From positions 186,001 through 250,000 of the forward strand of contig NZ_RDQN01000005.1 of the NCBI RefSeq assembly GCF_003703395.1: DNA of 64,000 nucleotides. The letters are read 5' to 3'. The DNA is from Pseudoxanthomonas spadix. Lineage in GTDB: Bacteria > Pseudomonadota > Gammaproteobacteria > Xanthomonadales > Xanthomonadaceae. Positions 51,336 through 60,332 of this stretch are shown here, one piece after another. Below the pieces are notes generated by a model. The model ran no database searches, was not told the origin of the DNA, and was given only the letters and a program-made list of their open reading frames with translations. The position numbers and the translations under genes were made by a program. How positions within the stretch are numbered: position 1 is the stretch's first letter; the number at the start of each line of letters is the position of its first letter.

Positions 51336-52601
51336 ATGCACCCCAAGCCTTGGCATACCGTTGCCTTTCTGGTCCTGGCCAGCGCGGCGCTCACGGCACT
51401 CGAACTGCCGGCTGGCACGCGCATGGGCGTGCCAGCCGCCAGCCTCGCTTCGGGGGTGGCGGCGCTGTCGCTGATGGCGGCTGCGGCGGTTCTCGGCGCA
51501 CGCTGGAGGTTCGTCGAATCGATCTTCGGTGGCCTGGACCGTGTGTACGTCGTGCACAAATGGCTGGGCATCTGGGCGCTGGGGCTGGCTTCGTTCCACC
51601 TGACGTTCAAGGCCGGCATGTCCGGCTGGGAGACTGCCGTCATCCTGCCGTTGCCGGAGGGCTGGCCGCGATTCATTCGCCAGCTCTCCTTCGTCGGCCT
51701 GATGTTCATCGTGCTGCTGGCGTTGAACCGCAACATCCCCTACAGCGTATGGCGTTGGTGGCACAAGCTGTCCGGGCCGTTGCTGGTGGTGGTGGTGCTG
51801 CACTGGCTAAGCTTCAAGCAGCCGATCGCCTTGGACAGCCCGGCCGGCATCTGGCTGGCTTTTTTGTCGGCGGCAGGCGTGGCGGGCGCGTTCTACAAAC
51901 TGCTGCTGTATCCGTTGGTGTCCAGGCATGCCGAGTACCAGGTGGTCGGGGTTCGTCCCGGCGCTGCAGCGATGCATCTGGAATTGGAGCCGGTGCGCGA
52001 TGGCATCGATTTCCAGGCCGGCCAGTTCGGCTTCCTGCGCATGAACGTGCAGGGCATGCGCGAGCCGCATCCGTTCACCATCGCATCGGGCAGCGGCGGG
52101 AAGGGCCGGGTCTGCTTCGAGATCCGCAGCCTGGGTGATTTCACCGGCAGGTTGATTGCCACGGCGAGCGTCGGGATGCGCGCGGACATCTACGCGCCCT
52201 ACGGGCGGTTCCTGCGTCGGAAAGAGGCACGGCGCGAGGTCTGGATCGGCGGCGGAGTGGGCATCTCCGCTTTCATTGCCTGGCTTCAGGATCCTCGCGC
52301 AGGAAGTTTCGACAAGGTCACGCTGTTCTATTTCTTCACGCCCGGCCGCGATTTCCCGGAAGTCCCGGTGATGGCCTCCATGGCACGCGAGCGCGGGGCG
52401 GAACTGGTGCCGGTTGCGGGGGGAGCGTCGGATCCGGCGTTCGTCGATCGCATCGGCGTCATCTGCCGGGAAGCTGTTCCGGCGCAAATCGACGTGGCGT
52501 TTTGCGGCCCGAGCGGCCTGCTGGCGCAGGTCAGTCGGACCCTGCAGGCAAATGGTGTGCCTGAGGCCAATTTGCGCCATGAATTCTTTGAATTCCGGTG
52601 A
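51336..52601 (+). CDS. ferric-reductase-like transmembrane flavocytochrome
   Basis: A 421-residue membrane oxidoreductase. The N-terminal half has six hydrophobic helices with heme-ligand candidates (YVVHKWLGIWALGLASFHLTFK, WWHKLSGPLLVVVVLHWLSF). The C-terminal half is an FNR-type FAD/NAD module: FQAGQFGFLRMN and EPHPFTIASGSGGKGRVCFEIRSLGDFT for FAD, and EVWIGGGVGISAFIAWL, VTLFYFFTPGRDF and VAFCGPSGLLAQVSR for the nucleotide. It moves electrons from NAD(P)H across the membrane; the acceptor is unknown. The FNR-type box just upstream points to induction when oxygen is low. Confidence 0.82.
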   Translation: MHPKPWHTVAFLVLASAALTALELPAGTRMGVPAASLASGVAALSLMAAAAVLGARWRFVESIFGGLDRVYVVHKWLGIWALGLASFHLTFKAGMSGWETAVILPLPEGWPRFIRQLSFVGLMFIVLLALNRNIPYSVWRWWHKLSGPLLVVVVLHWLSFKQPIALDSPAGIWLAFLSAAGVAGAFYKLLLYPLVSRHAEYQVVGVRPGAAAMHLELEPVRDGIDFQAGQFGFLRMNVQGMREPHPFTIASGSGGKGRVCFEIRSLGDFTGRLIATASVGMRADIYAPYGRFLRRKEARREVWIGGGVGISAFIAWLQDPRAGSFDKVTLFYFFTPGRDFPEVPVMASMARERGAELVPVAGGASDPAFVDRIGVICREAVPAQIDVAFCGPSGLLAQVSRTLQANGVPEANLRHEFFEFR

Positions 52602-52803
52602 CGATGATTGATTGCGTCAACCTTCGTTGCAGCTGCCTTTTGACCTGCGCCCGGGCCAGCGCGAAGGCGGCAACGGCCGACTCGGCCTGCATCTCGCCTT
52701 CGCCGTAGGGCGTGGGCGGACGATCAGGCGTGCCGGGGGGCGATGCAGCGGGGCGTCCGGCGGCCACCGCGTGTCCATGGCGGCTGCCGGGCCGCGCACG
52801 CTT

Positions 52804-53157
52804 TCAGGGCAGCAGCTGGATCCCGAACGGTCGCACCGCCAGCGCGAACAGCCAGAAGCACAGCACCGTCAGCGCCGCGCTGGTGCCCAGCGTCCACCAG
52901 AAGCCCAGCCGCGGCAGCAGCCACGGCAACACCACGAACATCGGCAGCGTCGGCACCACGTACCAGAAGGTGTACCAGGCGTGGTTGGCAATTTTCGCCG
53001 GCGGTTGGCGCTCCAGGTACAGCCACACCAGCGTGAGCACCGTCACCAGGGGCAGCGCGGCCAGCAGGCCGCCGAGCCGGTCGCTGCGCTTGGCCGCTTC
53101 GGAGACCACCACCACGACCAGCGCGGTGAGGGCGTATTTGGTGATGATCCAGGTCAT
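52804..53157 (-). CDS. DUF3147 family membrane protein
   Basis: A 117-residue protein with four predicted helices: MTWIITKYALTALVVVVVSEAAKRSDRLGGLLAALPLVTVLTLVWLYLE is the conserved DUF3147 start, and HAWYTFWYVVPTLPMFVVLPWLLPRLGFWWTLGTSAALTVLCFWLFAL the remainder. Function is unknown. The 200-bp gap to its left (52602-52803) holds nothing recognisable. It lies 51 bp downstream of the DUF1456 gene on the same strand. Confidence 0.8.
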   Translation of the reverse strand: MTWIITKYALTALVVVVVSEAAKRSDRLGGLLAALPLVTVLTLVWLYLERQPPAKIANHAWYTFWYVVPTLPMFVVLPWLLPRLGFWWTLGTSAALTVLCFWLFALAVRPFGIQLLP

Positions 53158-53208
53158 GGCGGTGCCTGCGTGGGGAGGCGCCAGTCTAGCGGCCAGACAG
53201 CGGGGCGA

Positions 53209-53682
53209 TCAGGCGTTGGGGCGCAGCCGCAGGGTCAGCCCCTTGAGGAAATTGCGCAGCAGCTGGTCGCCGCAGGGGCGATAGTTCTTGTGCTCGGGCT
53301 GGCGGAACAGCGCCGACAGCTCCGGCTTGGAGACCGGGAAGCCGGCCGCGTCGAAGATCGCATGCATGTCCACATCCTTCAGCTCGAAGGCCACGCGCAG
53401 CTTCTTGAGCACCACGTTGTTGGTCACCCGCGTTTCCACCGGGCGCGGCGGCACGGATTCATCGCGGCCGCGGTACTGCACGATCAGGCCGTCCAGCAGG
53501 TGCGCCAGCAGCGCGTCCGGGCACGGCGCGAACCCGTCTTCATCCTCCTTCTTCAGCGCCGCCTGCACCTGGGCCCGGTCGATGCTGAAGCCAGGGTCGG
53601 CCAGCTGCGCGATCTCGATGATCTTCGGTTCGCTCAGGTCCAGCATGTAGCGGATGCTGCGCAGGACGTCGTTGGTGATCAT
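53209..53682 (-). CDS. DUF1456 (YehS-like) protein
   Basis: A 157-residue cytosolic protein made of two DUF1456 repeats: MITNDVLRSIRYMLDLSEPKIIEIAQLAD and NNVVLKKLRVAFELKDVDMHAIFDAAGFPVSKPELSALFRQPEHKNYRPCGDQLLRNFLKGLTLRLR. The repeat and length match YehS. The function is unknown. It is divergent from the quinone oxidoreductase gene. Confidence 0.88.
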   Translation of the reverse strand: MITNDVLRSIRYMLDLSEPKIIEIAQLADPGFSIDRAQVQAALKKEDEDGFAPCPDALLAHLLDGLIVQYRGRDESVPPRPVETRVTNNVVLKKLRVAFELKDVDMHAIFDAAGFPVSKPELSALFRQPEHKNYRPCGDQLLRNFLKGLTLRLRPNA

Positions 53683-53820
53683 GGGGCTTCATCGGCACGA
53701 GGCGGCGGCAAGGCCGCAATCGCACAGTTTAGCCCGCCTTGCCACGGTGACCCACGTGCTTGTTTTCACCCGGCCGCGCCTAACATGACGCTCTTCCTTT
53801 TGTATGCAGGAGCGTGCCGC

Positions 53821-54801
53821 ATGGACCAGCAGACGATGACCGCGATCGCCATCGGCGGCGACAAGGGCGCGGCCGATGCGCTGCATCCGGTGCAGGTGCC
53901 GCGCCCGGTGCCGGCCGCTGGGCAGGTGCTGATCCGGGTGCGTGCTGCCGGGGTCAACCGCCCGGACCTGCTGCAGCGCCAGGGCCTGTATCCGCCGCCG
54001 CCCGGCGCGCCGGACACGCTGGGCCTGGAGGTGGCCGGCGAGATCGTGCAGGGTGGCGGGCGCTGGCAGCCCGGCGACCGGGTCTGCGCGCTGCTCGGCG
54101 GTGGCGGCTATGCGCAGTACGTGGCAGTCGATGCGCGCCATGTGCTGCCGGTTCCCGATGGATGGGACTTCATCCAGGCTGCGGCCTTGCCGGAGACTGC
54201 GTTCACCGTGTTTGCCAACCTGTTCGAACACGGCCAGCTCAAGGCCGGCGAACGCCTGCTGCTGCACGGCGCCACCTCCGGTATCGGGGTGATGGCGATC
54301 CAGATGGCCAAGGCCGCCGGCGCGCAGGTGCTGGCCACCGCGCGCGCGGCGGACAAGGCGGCGCAGGCCAGGTCGCTGGGCGCCGACGTGGCGGTGGACA
54401 CCTCCTGCGAGTCCTTCGTCGAGGCGGCCAGGGCCGCCGGTGGCGTGGACGTGGCACTGGACATGGTCGGCGCCAGCGTGTTTGCCGACACGCTCTCGGT
54501 GCTCAACCTGCGCGGGCGCATCGTCTACATCGCCGCGCTGGGCGGCGGCATGCTGGAAGTGCCGGTTTTCGACATCATGCGCCGCCAGGCGGTGCTGACC
54601 GGATCCACCCTGCGCACGCGCTCGGCCGATGAAAAGGCGCGCCTGGCCGCGCAGGTCGAGCAACGGGTATGGCCATGGATTGCCACCGGCCAGGTGCGCG
54701 CGGTGGTCGACCGTCGTTTCCCGCTGGAGCAGGCCGGGCAGGCCCACGCTTACCTGGAAGCCGGCCATCACCTGGGCAAGGTGGTGCTCGAGGTAGCTTG
54801 A
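53821..54801 (+). CDS. zinc-independent NAD(P)H-quinone oxidoreductase (PIG3/QOR type)
   Basis: A medium-chain dehydrogenase/reductase of 326 residues: VRAAGVNRPDLLQRQGLYPPPPGAPDTLGLEVAG, LLGGGGYAQYVAVDARHVLPVP, AAALPETAFTVFANLF and the cofactor loop HGATSGIGVMAIQMAKAAGAQVLATARAADKAAQARSLGAD, with no structural zinc cysteines. ATG 53821 has GGAG about 11 nt upstream. It probably reduces quinones with NADPH. Confidence 0.88.
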   Translation: MDQQTMTAIAIGGDKGAADALHPVQVPRPVPAAGQVLIRVRAAGVNRPDLLQRQGLYPPPPGAPDTLGLEVAGEIVQGGGRWQPGDRVCALLGGGGYAQYVAVDARHVLPVPDGWDFIQAAALPETAFTVFANLFEHGQLKAGERLLLHGATSGIGVMAIQMAKAAGAQVLATARAADKAAQARSLGADVAVDTSCESFVEAARAAGGVDVALDMVGASVFADTLSVLNLRGRIVYIAALGGGMLEVPVFDIMRRQAVLTGSTLRTRSADEKARLAAQVEQRVWPWIATGQVRAVVDRRFPLEQAGQAHAYLEAGHHLGKVVLEVA

Positions 54802-54823
54802 GCGCGCGCCCGGGGAGCGTGGC

Positions 54824-56035
54824 TCAGGCCGGTGCTGGTGCCGGCGCGCGCGTGCCCGGCGTGGCGGGCATGCGCAGCACGAAGCGTGTGCCGGCGCCCT
54901 TGATCGAACGCACGCTGAGGGTGATGCCCAGGCTGGCGGCGGTCTTCTGCACGATCCACAAGCCCAGGCCCAGACCGTCGCTGCTGTGCTCGCCCTGGCG
55001 GAATGCACTGAACATGGTGTCCACCTGGTCCTTGGCGATGCCCGGTCCGTTGTCGATCACTTCGATGTCCACATGCGCGTCGCGCCTGCGGCAGCCCACC
55101 AGCACCGCGCCACCCCTGGCGGTGTACTTGACCGCGTTGGCGACCAGGTTGCCGATCAGGGTTTCCAGCTGGCGCGCGTTGCTGATCGCGGTGCAACTGG
55201 TGCGGGCCACGCGCAGGCGGATGCTGCGCCGGCGCGCGGCGGTGGCATGGGTTGTGGCGACGTGGGCCAGCACGGTGTTCAGGTCGGTCGGCACCAGCGC
55301 TTCGGGTTCGAAGGTGCGCTCGCCGCTGGCCACCGAGAGCATGCGGGTCAGGCCATTGTCCACGTTCTGCAGGGCTTCCTGGCCCATGCGCACGACCCGG
55401 TCCAGCTTTTCCGGCCCCGCATGGCGGGCCAGGTCGAAGGCGAGCATCGCGGTGGTCATCGGCGTGCGGAAGTCGTGCCCGGCCGAGGCCAGCAGGCTGG
55501 CCCGGTACTGGCTGACCCGTTCGCTGCGGGCCAGCATCCGGCGCAGTTCCAGCTGCGCCATCACCTGCCGCGCCAGCGCCAGCAGGCTCTGGCCCTGGGC
55601 CTGGTTCAAGTCTCGGCTGACCGTATCGAGCACGCACACCGCGCCGATCGGCAGGCCTTCGGGCGTCTTGAGCAACGCCCCGGCGTAGAAGCGGATATGT
55701 GGTGGACCTGTGACCAGCGGGCCCTGGGCGAAGCGGCTGTCGTTGTGGGTGTCGCGCACCACCAGTAACTCCTCCTGCAGGATGGCGTGGGCGCAGATCG
55801 ATTCCTCGATCGCCGTCTCGCGCACGGCCACCCCGTGCGCGGCCTTGAACCACTGGCGCTGGGTTTCCACCAGGCTGATCAGGGCCATCGGCGTTTCGCA
55901 CACAGTCGCGGCGATGCGGGTGATGTCGTCGAACACCGACTCCGGCGGCGTATCCAGCACGTCGTAGTCATGCAGGGCGAGGATCCGTCGATCTTCCAGC
56001 GCCGCGGGCAGGGCGGGAGCAGCGGATTGGGACAT
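54824..56035 (-). CDS. GAF-domain sensor histidine kinase (soluble)
   Basis: A 403-residue kinase without membrane helices. The GAF domain (about 18-165) contains RILALHDYDVLDTPPESVFDDITRIAATVCETPMALISLVE and GALLKTPEGLPIGAVCVLDT. The kinase core has the H-box LLASAGHDFRTPMTTAMLAF, N-box IGNLVANAVKYTARGG, G1 VIDNGPGIAKDQVD and G2 GLGLGLWIVQKTAASLG. No cognate regulator is adjacent, so it is an orphan kinase or acts on a distant partner. Confidence 0.88.
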   Translation of the reverse strand: MSQSAAPALPAALEDRRILALHDYDVLDTPPESVFDDITRIAATVCETPMALISLVETQRQWFKAAHGVAVRETAIEESICAHAILQEELLVVRDTHNDSRFAQGPLVTGPPHIRFYAGALLKTPEGLPIGAVCVLDTVSRDLNQAQGQSLLALARQVMAQLELRRMLARSERVSQYRASLLASAGHDFRTPMTTAMLAFDLARHAGPEKLDRVVRMGQEALQNVDNGLTRMLSVASGERTFEPEALVPTDLNTVLAHVATTHATAARRRSIRLRVARTSCTAISNARQLETLIGNLVANAVKYTARGGAVLVGCRRRDAHVDIEVIDNGPGIAKDQVDTMFSAFRQGEHSSDGLGLGLWIVQKTAASLGITLSVRSIKGAGTRFVLRMPATPGTRAPAPAPA

Positions 56036-56379
56036 GGTGGCTGGACGGCAGGAGATGCGCGCACGGTCCCACAGCCTGCGTGCGCGCAGGGTGAGATTTG
56101 GCGAAGGCCAAGCGGGCAGTGCCCGCGCGTGGGAGCAGCATGGTTTTCGTGTCTTGACGGGTCGACATCGTCATCGCGGGTGCTGTGGCAACAACGATGA
56201 ATGCAGGTTCATGCATGCGCGGAGCAGGTGAGGAAAATCGCCGCAGCACTCACGGAAGGCTGACGAACCGGCGTGCACCGTGTTCCAACAACGCTGCGAT
56301 TTGCAGCCTCCATTCCGCCCAGTTGCGGCCGTCTCTTCAAGGCACCGCCACACCAGGGCCTATCAACAAGGAGTTACAC
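56036..56379. other. 344-bp intergenic region upstream of the DUF2383 gene
   Basis: No gene is seen. It must hold the divergent promoters of the GAF kinase and the DUF2383 gene. Several short palindromic words occur (for example near 56160-56220), but none forms a site I can name. Confidence 0.35.
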
Positions 56380-56835
56380 ATGAATACCCAGACCAGGACG
56401 ACCCACAGCCTCAACGACCTGATTGCCAGCGCCCGCGATGGCGAGCACTTCTATACCGAAGCGGCCAGGAAGGTCGACAACGTCGAACTCAGTGCGCTGT
56501 TCACTCGCATCGCCGGGGTCAAGCAGAACATCGCGCGCGATCTCAGTGCCGTGGTCACCTCCGCCGGTGGCGAGCCGGCCACCCATGGCACGGTCGTCGG
56601 CACCATGCAGGAGTTCTACGGCAAGGTTCGTGCCGCGCTCGGCGACAAGCAGTACGGCTACGTGGCTGAACTGGAGGAATCGGAAGATCGCCTGCTGAAA
56701 GCCTTCACCGAGGCCGCCTCGGACAACGACGTGCCGGCAACGGCGCGCGAGGCGGTGACACGCCTGCTGCCAGAGGTGCGCGAGTGCCACAACGTCATGC
56801 GCGAGCGCAAGCACGCGATGAAGAACGCCGCGTAA
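56380..56835 (+). CDS. DUF2383 (PA2169-type) four-helix-bundle protein
   Basis: A 151-residue ferritin-like helical protein: HSLNDLIASARDGEHFYTEAARKVDNVELSALFTRIAGVKQNIARDL and EFYGKVRAALGDKQYGYVAELEESEDRLLKAFTEAA belong to the DUF2383 bundle, and a histidine in the last helix (EVRECHNVMRERKHAM) completes the look. Such proteins are stress-associated with unknown activity. AAGGAG lies 7 nt before ATG 56380, and a terminator follows, so the gene is monocistronic. Confidence 0.85.
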   Translation: MNTQTRTTHSLNDLIASARDGEHFYTEAARKVDNVELSALFTRIAGVKQNIARDLSAVVTSAGGEPATHGTVVGTMQEFYGKVRAALGDKQYGYVAELEESEDRLLKAFTEAASDNDVPATAREAVTRLLPEVRECHNVMRERKHAMKNAA

Positions 56836-56884
56836 GCAGGCGCGTCCGATGCGCCAGGCAGCGCAGGAAAACAGCCAAACCCAG

Positions 56885-56914
56885 ACCCGGCCGGTGCCAA
56901 TCGGTCGGGTTTTT
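56885..56914 (+). terminator. intrinsic terminator of the DUF2383 gene
   Basis: ACCCGGCCG (56885-56893) pairs with CGGTCGGGT (56902-56910), with one G-U, around an 8-nt loop, and is followed by a T-run (56910-56914). It lies 50 bp after the stop codon. Confidence 0.75.
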
Positions 56915-57017
56915 GTCGCCTGGGATTCAACCGCTGCGCGGCGTGATGCCCTTGGGGGTTGCCGACCACGACGTGCATCGGCCACCTTGGACCTCTGTCG
57001 TGTCCACACAGGTCCCC

Positions 57018-57974
57018 ATGCGCACGCTGTATCCGCCGATCGCTCCCTATGCCGAACAGCGGCTGGCCGTCGACGACTTGCACACGCTGCAGCTCCAGCA
57101 GTGCGGCAATCCCGACGGCATTGCGGTGGTGTTCCTGCATGGCGGGCCGGGCGGCGGCGTGGTGCCCGAGCATCGCCGCTTCTTCGATCCGCAGCGCTGG
57201 CGCGTGGTGCTGTTCGACCAGCGCGGCTGCGGCCGTTCCACTCCGCTGGGTGAAGTGCACAACAACACCACCGCGCACCTGGTGGCCGACATCGAGGCGA
57301 TCCGGACGCAGCTGGGGATCGCGCGCTGGGCGGTGTTCGGCGGCTCGTGGGGTTCGACCCTGGCCCTGGCCTATGCCCAGGCTCATCCGGATCGGGTGAC
57401 CGGGCTGGTGCTGCGCGGCATCTTCCTGGGCCGGCCCGAGGAGCTGCACTGGAGCCACGAAGCCGATGGCGGCGCGCGCATGGTCTTCCCCGAAGGCTGG
57501 GCGCGCTACCAGGCGCACATCCCGCCGGCCGAGCGCGGGCACATGATCGAGGCCTACTGGCGCCGCCTGGACAGCGACGACGCGCAGGTGCGCCAGGCCG
57601 CGGCCGATGCGTGGAATGAATGGGAGGACGGCTCGTCCACGCTGGTCCACGACAGTGCGCCGCCGCCGCCGGAAGACGACGCCCAGGCGGCGCTGGCGGT
57701 GGCCAGGATCGAAGCGCACTACTTCCGCCATGGCTGCTTCCTGCAGCCAGACCAGCTGCTGCGCGACATCGGCCGCATCGGCCACCTGCCCGGCACCATC
57801 GTGCAGGGGCGGTATGACATGCTGTGCCCGGCCAAGGCCGCCTGTGAGCTGAGCCAGGCCTGGCCCGAGGCGAAGCTGGAGATGGTCCTGGCCGGGCACA
57901 GCGCCTTCGACCCGGCCATCACCGATGCGCTGGTGCGGGCGACTGACGCGCTGGCCGCCACGCTGCAGGCGTGA
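57018..57974 (+). CDS. pip: proline iminopeptidase
   Basis: An alpha/beta-hydrolase of 318 residues that removes N-terminal proline from peptides. Diagnostic pieces are the oxyanion-hole HGGPGGGVVPEHRRFFDP, VLFDQRGCGRSTPLGEVHNNTTAHLVADIEAIR and the nucleophile elbow FGGSWGSTLALAYAQAHPDRV. RGIFLGRPEELHW, the GRYDMLCP Asp and the AGHSAFDP histidine complete the triad. The length and the spacing fit S33 family prolyl aminopeptidases. ATG 57018 begins MRTLYPPIAPY, the usual start. Confidence 0.93.
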   Translation: MRTLYPPIAPYAEQRLAVDDLHTLQLQQCGNPDGIAVVFLHGGPGGGVVPEHRRFFDPQRWRVVLFDQRGCGRSTPLGEVHNNTTAHLVADIEAIRTQLGIARWAVFGGSWGSTLALAYAQAHPDRVTGLVLRGIFLGRPEELHWSHEADGGARMVFPEGWARYQAHIPPAERGHMIEAYWRRLDSDDAQVRQAAADAWNEWEDGSSTLVHDSAPPPPEDDAQAALAVARIEAHYFRHGCFLQPDQLLRDIGRIGHLPGTIVQGRYDMLCPAKAACELSQAWPEAKLEMVLAGHSAFDPAITDALVRATDALAATLQA

Positions 57975-58122
57975 ACTGGCGCGTCGAACTGCCGGGGTAT
58001 CGGCCTGTCACCGACGCCGCTTGCTGGGCATGGGGTCGATGCGCGAAACCGGCCACCGCGCCAAGGGATGGCCCGCTGGCACCAGCTGCCCCTGCATCAC
58101 CATCTGCCCAGCAGGCGTGGCT

Positions 58123-59760
58123 TCAACCCTGCGGCTGGCCGGACAGCACCACCCGCTCGCGGCCGGCGCGCTTGGCCGCATACATCGCCGCATCGGCCCG
58201 CTGCAGCAGTGGGCCGATTTCCACGTCGTCGGCTTCCACTCCGGTGACCCCGGCGCTCAGGGTCACGCGCAGTTCGGGAAGCCGCAGCGTGTGGCCGATC
58301 GTGGCCAGCAGTGGGGACAGCGATTCGATCCGGGCCTTGGCCTGTTCCGGGCTGGCCCCCGGCAGCACCACCAGGAACTCCTCGCCACCCATGCGCGCCA
58401 CGTAGTCGGCACCGCGGAAGGTGCTGCGCAGGATGCGGGCGAAGGCGCGCAGCACCTGGTCGCCCACTTCGTGCCCATGCACGTCATTGATGTCCTTGAA
58501 GTGGTCGATGTCCAGGAAGCCCACCGCCGCCGGTTGGCCGCTGCGGCGCGCGCTGACGCTGATCGCGGACAGCTGCTCCAGCGCGGCGCGGCGATTGGGC
58601 AGCCCAGTCAGGGCATCGGTCTGGGCCAGCACGCGCATCTCGTCGCGCTGGCGGCGCAGGCTGCCCAGGCGCAGGGTCAGGGCCATGCTGGCGGTCAGCG
58701 CCAGCCAGCAGCCGGACAGCAGCATGGCTTCGACCTTCCACGACGCCAGGCGCTCGGGCATGGCCACTTCCATCAGGCCCACGCCCAGAAACGGCGCCAC
58801 GCAGGTCAACGCGGTCGCCCCGCCCGGTTCGCCACGCCACATCGTCACCAGCGCCATCCCGGCCATCGCCAGGCACAGCAGGTAAAAGCCAAGCTCGCTG
58901 CCCAGCGAGGCCACCGCCAGCCAGTGCTCGGGCACCAGCACGATCATCGCGGCCAGCCCGAGGCCGCACAGCGCCAGCCAGTCCGCGCCGCGCCGCACCC
59001 GTCCGGCCAGCGCACGCGGCGCGGCGTGGTAGGCGAGCATGCGCACGGTCAGGGCGCTCAACACGGCCGGCAGCGCGCCCACCAGTCGCAGCGACAGCTC
59101 GCCCAGGGCAAACCACGGCCGCGGATACGCCCACAGCCCGGACAGCAAGGCCATCCACAGCGCGAACAGCGACGCGCCCAGGGCGTAGGACAGAAAAGCC
59201 CGCTCGCGCGTGCTCATGAAGGTCAGCAGCGCCGACACCACCAGCGCCAGCATGACCGCCACCGAGGCGACCCGCAGCGCGAAGCGCAGGGTGTCCTGGC
59301 GCTGCACCGAGGCCGGCTCGCCCAGTCGCACCAGCGGCCGCCACAACGGCATCGGGCTGGGTTCGAACTCCACCTCGATCGGGCGCTGGTTGCCCTTGTC
59401 CGGCACCAGCACCGTGCCCATCCCGGACAGGAACCGCGAATCCAGCGTACGCGCGTCCTGCAACACACCGCAGCGCTCGCGCGCCCCGTGGCGGATCTTC
59501 ACCTCGCCGCGGAACGCGTTCATCACCACCACTGCCTGCGGCGCTCCCGACCAGCCGCCGGCCGGCGGCGACAGCAGTACCCGTTGACGCCCCGGTAGCT
59601 GCGCATGCAGGCAGGGCGGCTGGGCTTCCCCACGCGTGGCGGGCAGGCCGGTGACCACGTAGGCTTCCGGCGCGGACGTGCGCGTGCAGGCGGTCAGTCC
59701 CAGCAGGAACAGCCACAGGCACCACCATCGAAAGACCGGCTGGACCGGGGCGAACGTCAT
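58123..59760 (-). CDS. membrane diguanylate cyclase (GGDEF) with lipobox-like N-terminus
   Basis: A 545-residue protein that should make cyclic di-GMP. The N-terminus MTFAPVQPVFRWWCLWLFLLGLTAC contains a lipobox-like LTAC, then a periplasmic domain of about 140 residues and seven predicted helices (about 190-370, a 7TMR-DISM-like layout). The GGDEF domain shows LTGLPNRRAALEQL, DIDHFKDINDVHGHEVGDQVL and the active-site RMGGEEFLVVLPGA, with an RxxD inhibitory I-site (RGAD) five residues upstream. Both signature and I-site are intact. It follows the EEP remnant on the same strand. Confidence 0.88.
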   Translation of the reverse strand: MTFAPVQPVFRWWCLWLFLLGLTACTRTSAPEAYVVTGLPATRGEAQPPCLHAQLPGRQRVLLSPPAGGWSGAPQAVVVMNAFRGEVKIRHGARERCGVLQDARTLDSRFLSGMGTVLVPDKGNQRPIEVEFEPSPMPLWRPLVRLGEPASVQRQDTLRFALRVASVAVMLALVVSALLTFMSTRERAFLSYALGASLFALWMALLSGLWAYPRPWFALGELSLRLVGALPAVLSALTVRMLAYHAAPRALAGRVRRGADWLALCGLGLAAMIVLVPEHWLAVASLGSELGFYLLCLAMAGMALVTMWRGEPGGATALTCVAPFLGVGLMEVAMPERLASWKVEAMLLSGCWLALTASMALTLRLGSLRRQRDEMRVLAQTDALTGLPNRRAALEQLSAISVSARRSGQPAAVGFLDIDHFKDINDVHGHEVGDQVLRAFARILRSTFRGADYVARMGGEEFLVVLPGASPEQAKARIESLSPLLATIGHTLRLPELRVTLSAGVTGVEADDVEIGPLLQRADAAMYAAKRAGRERVVLSGQPQG

Positions 59761-59864
59761 GGACCGTATGGGCGGCGTCGAAACGGCCGCGCGCAATGCA
59801 CGGTCCTCGCCCATGGTATCGGCCGCCGGGCCTGGAACTGGAGCAGGGGCCGGTCCGCCGATCG

Positions 59865-60332
59865 TCAGTGCGTGCAGGTGTGGCTGGCCGGCAGGTCGAA
59901 CACGGCCACCACCGGGAAATGGTCGGACGGATAGCGCGGCCCGGCATGGGTCTCCACGGTGCGGACCGAGCGCAGCGTCAGCCCACGAAAGAGGATCCGT
60001 TCCGGGGTGCCGGTGAAGTCGTGGAAGGTCTTTTCCGGGCCGCTGCGTGGCCCACCGGCCAGCCAAGCATCGGTCAGCACCGCGGCCAGCACGGCACGGG
60101 CCGGGTCGGCTTCGGTGCGGATCACCCGCGCCATCAGGTCGCGGCGGTTGTCCCAGCGGTTGTCGTTGCTGTCTCCAGGCGTGCGCACGTTGAAGCTCAT
60201 GACCTTCAGCGGCATCGCCTGGGCAAGCGCGAAGCTGGCCGGCATCGTCATCAGGATCAACAGCAGCAGGCGGATGCGTCGGCGGCGTGCGCGCGATGCG
60301 AACACGCCAGGCCACAGGCGGGACAGGAACAT
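59865..60332 (-). pseudogene. EEP-superfamily nuclease/phosphatase with internal in-frame deletion
   Basis: A signal-like N-terminus (RIRLLLLILMTMPASFALAQA) leads to LKVMSFNVRTPGDSNDNRWDNRRDLMARVIR, the normal start of endonuclease/exonuclease/phosphatase proteins. The sequence then jumps directly to TEADPARAVLAAVLTDAWL and runs to TFHDFTGTPERILFRG and the final SDHFPVVAVFDL. About 120-140 residues with the catalytic Glu and the NTHLDH-type His are missing while the frame is kept. It is 155 residues instead of roughly 280. It is inactive as a phosphodiesterase by this reading. Confidence 0.7.

Noticed and set aside
52612-53820. Upstream extension of the quinone oxidoreductase frame by about 400 codons
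   Set aside because: The extension is antisense to the DUF3147 and DUF1456 genes and has no protein-like composition; the ATG at 53821 has a good Shine-Dalgarno.
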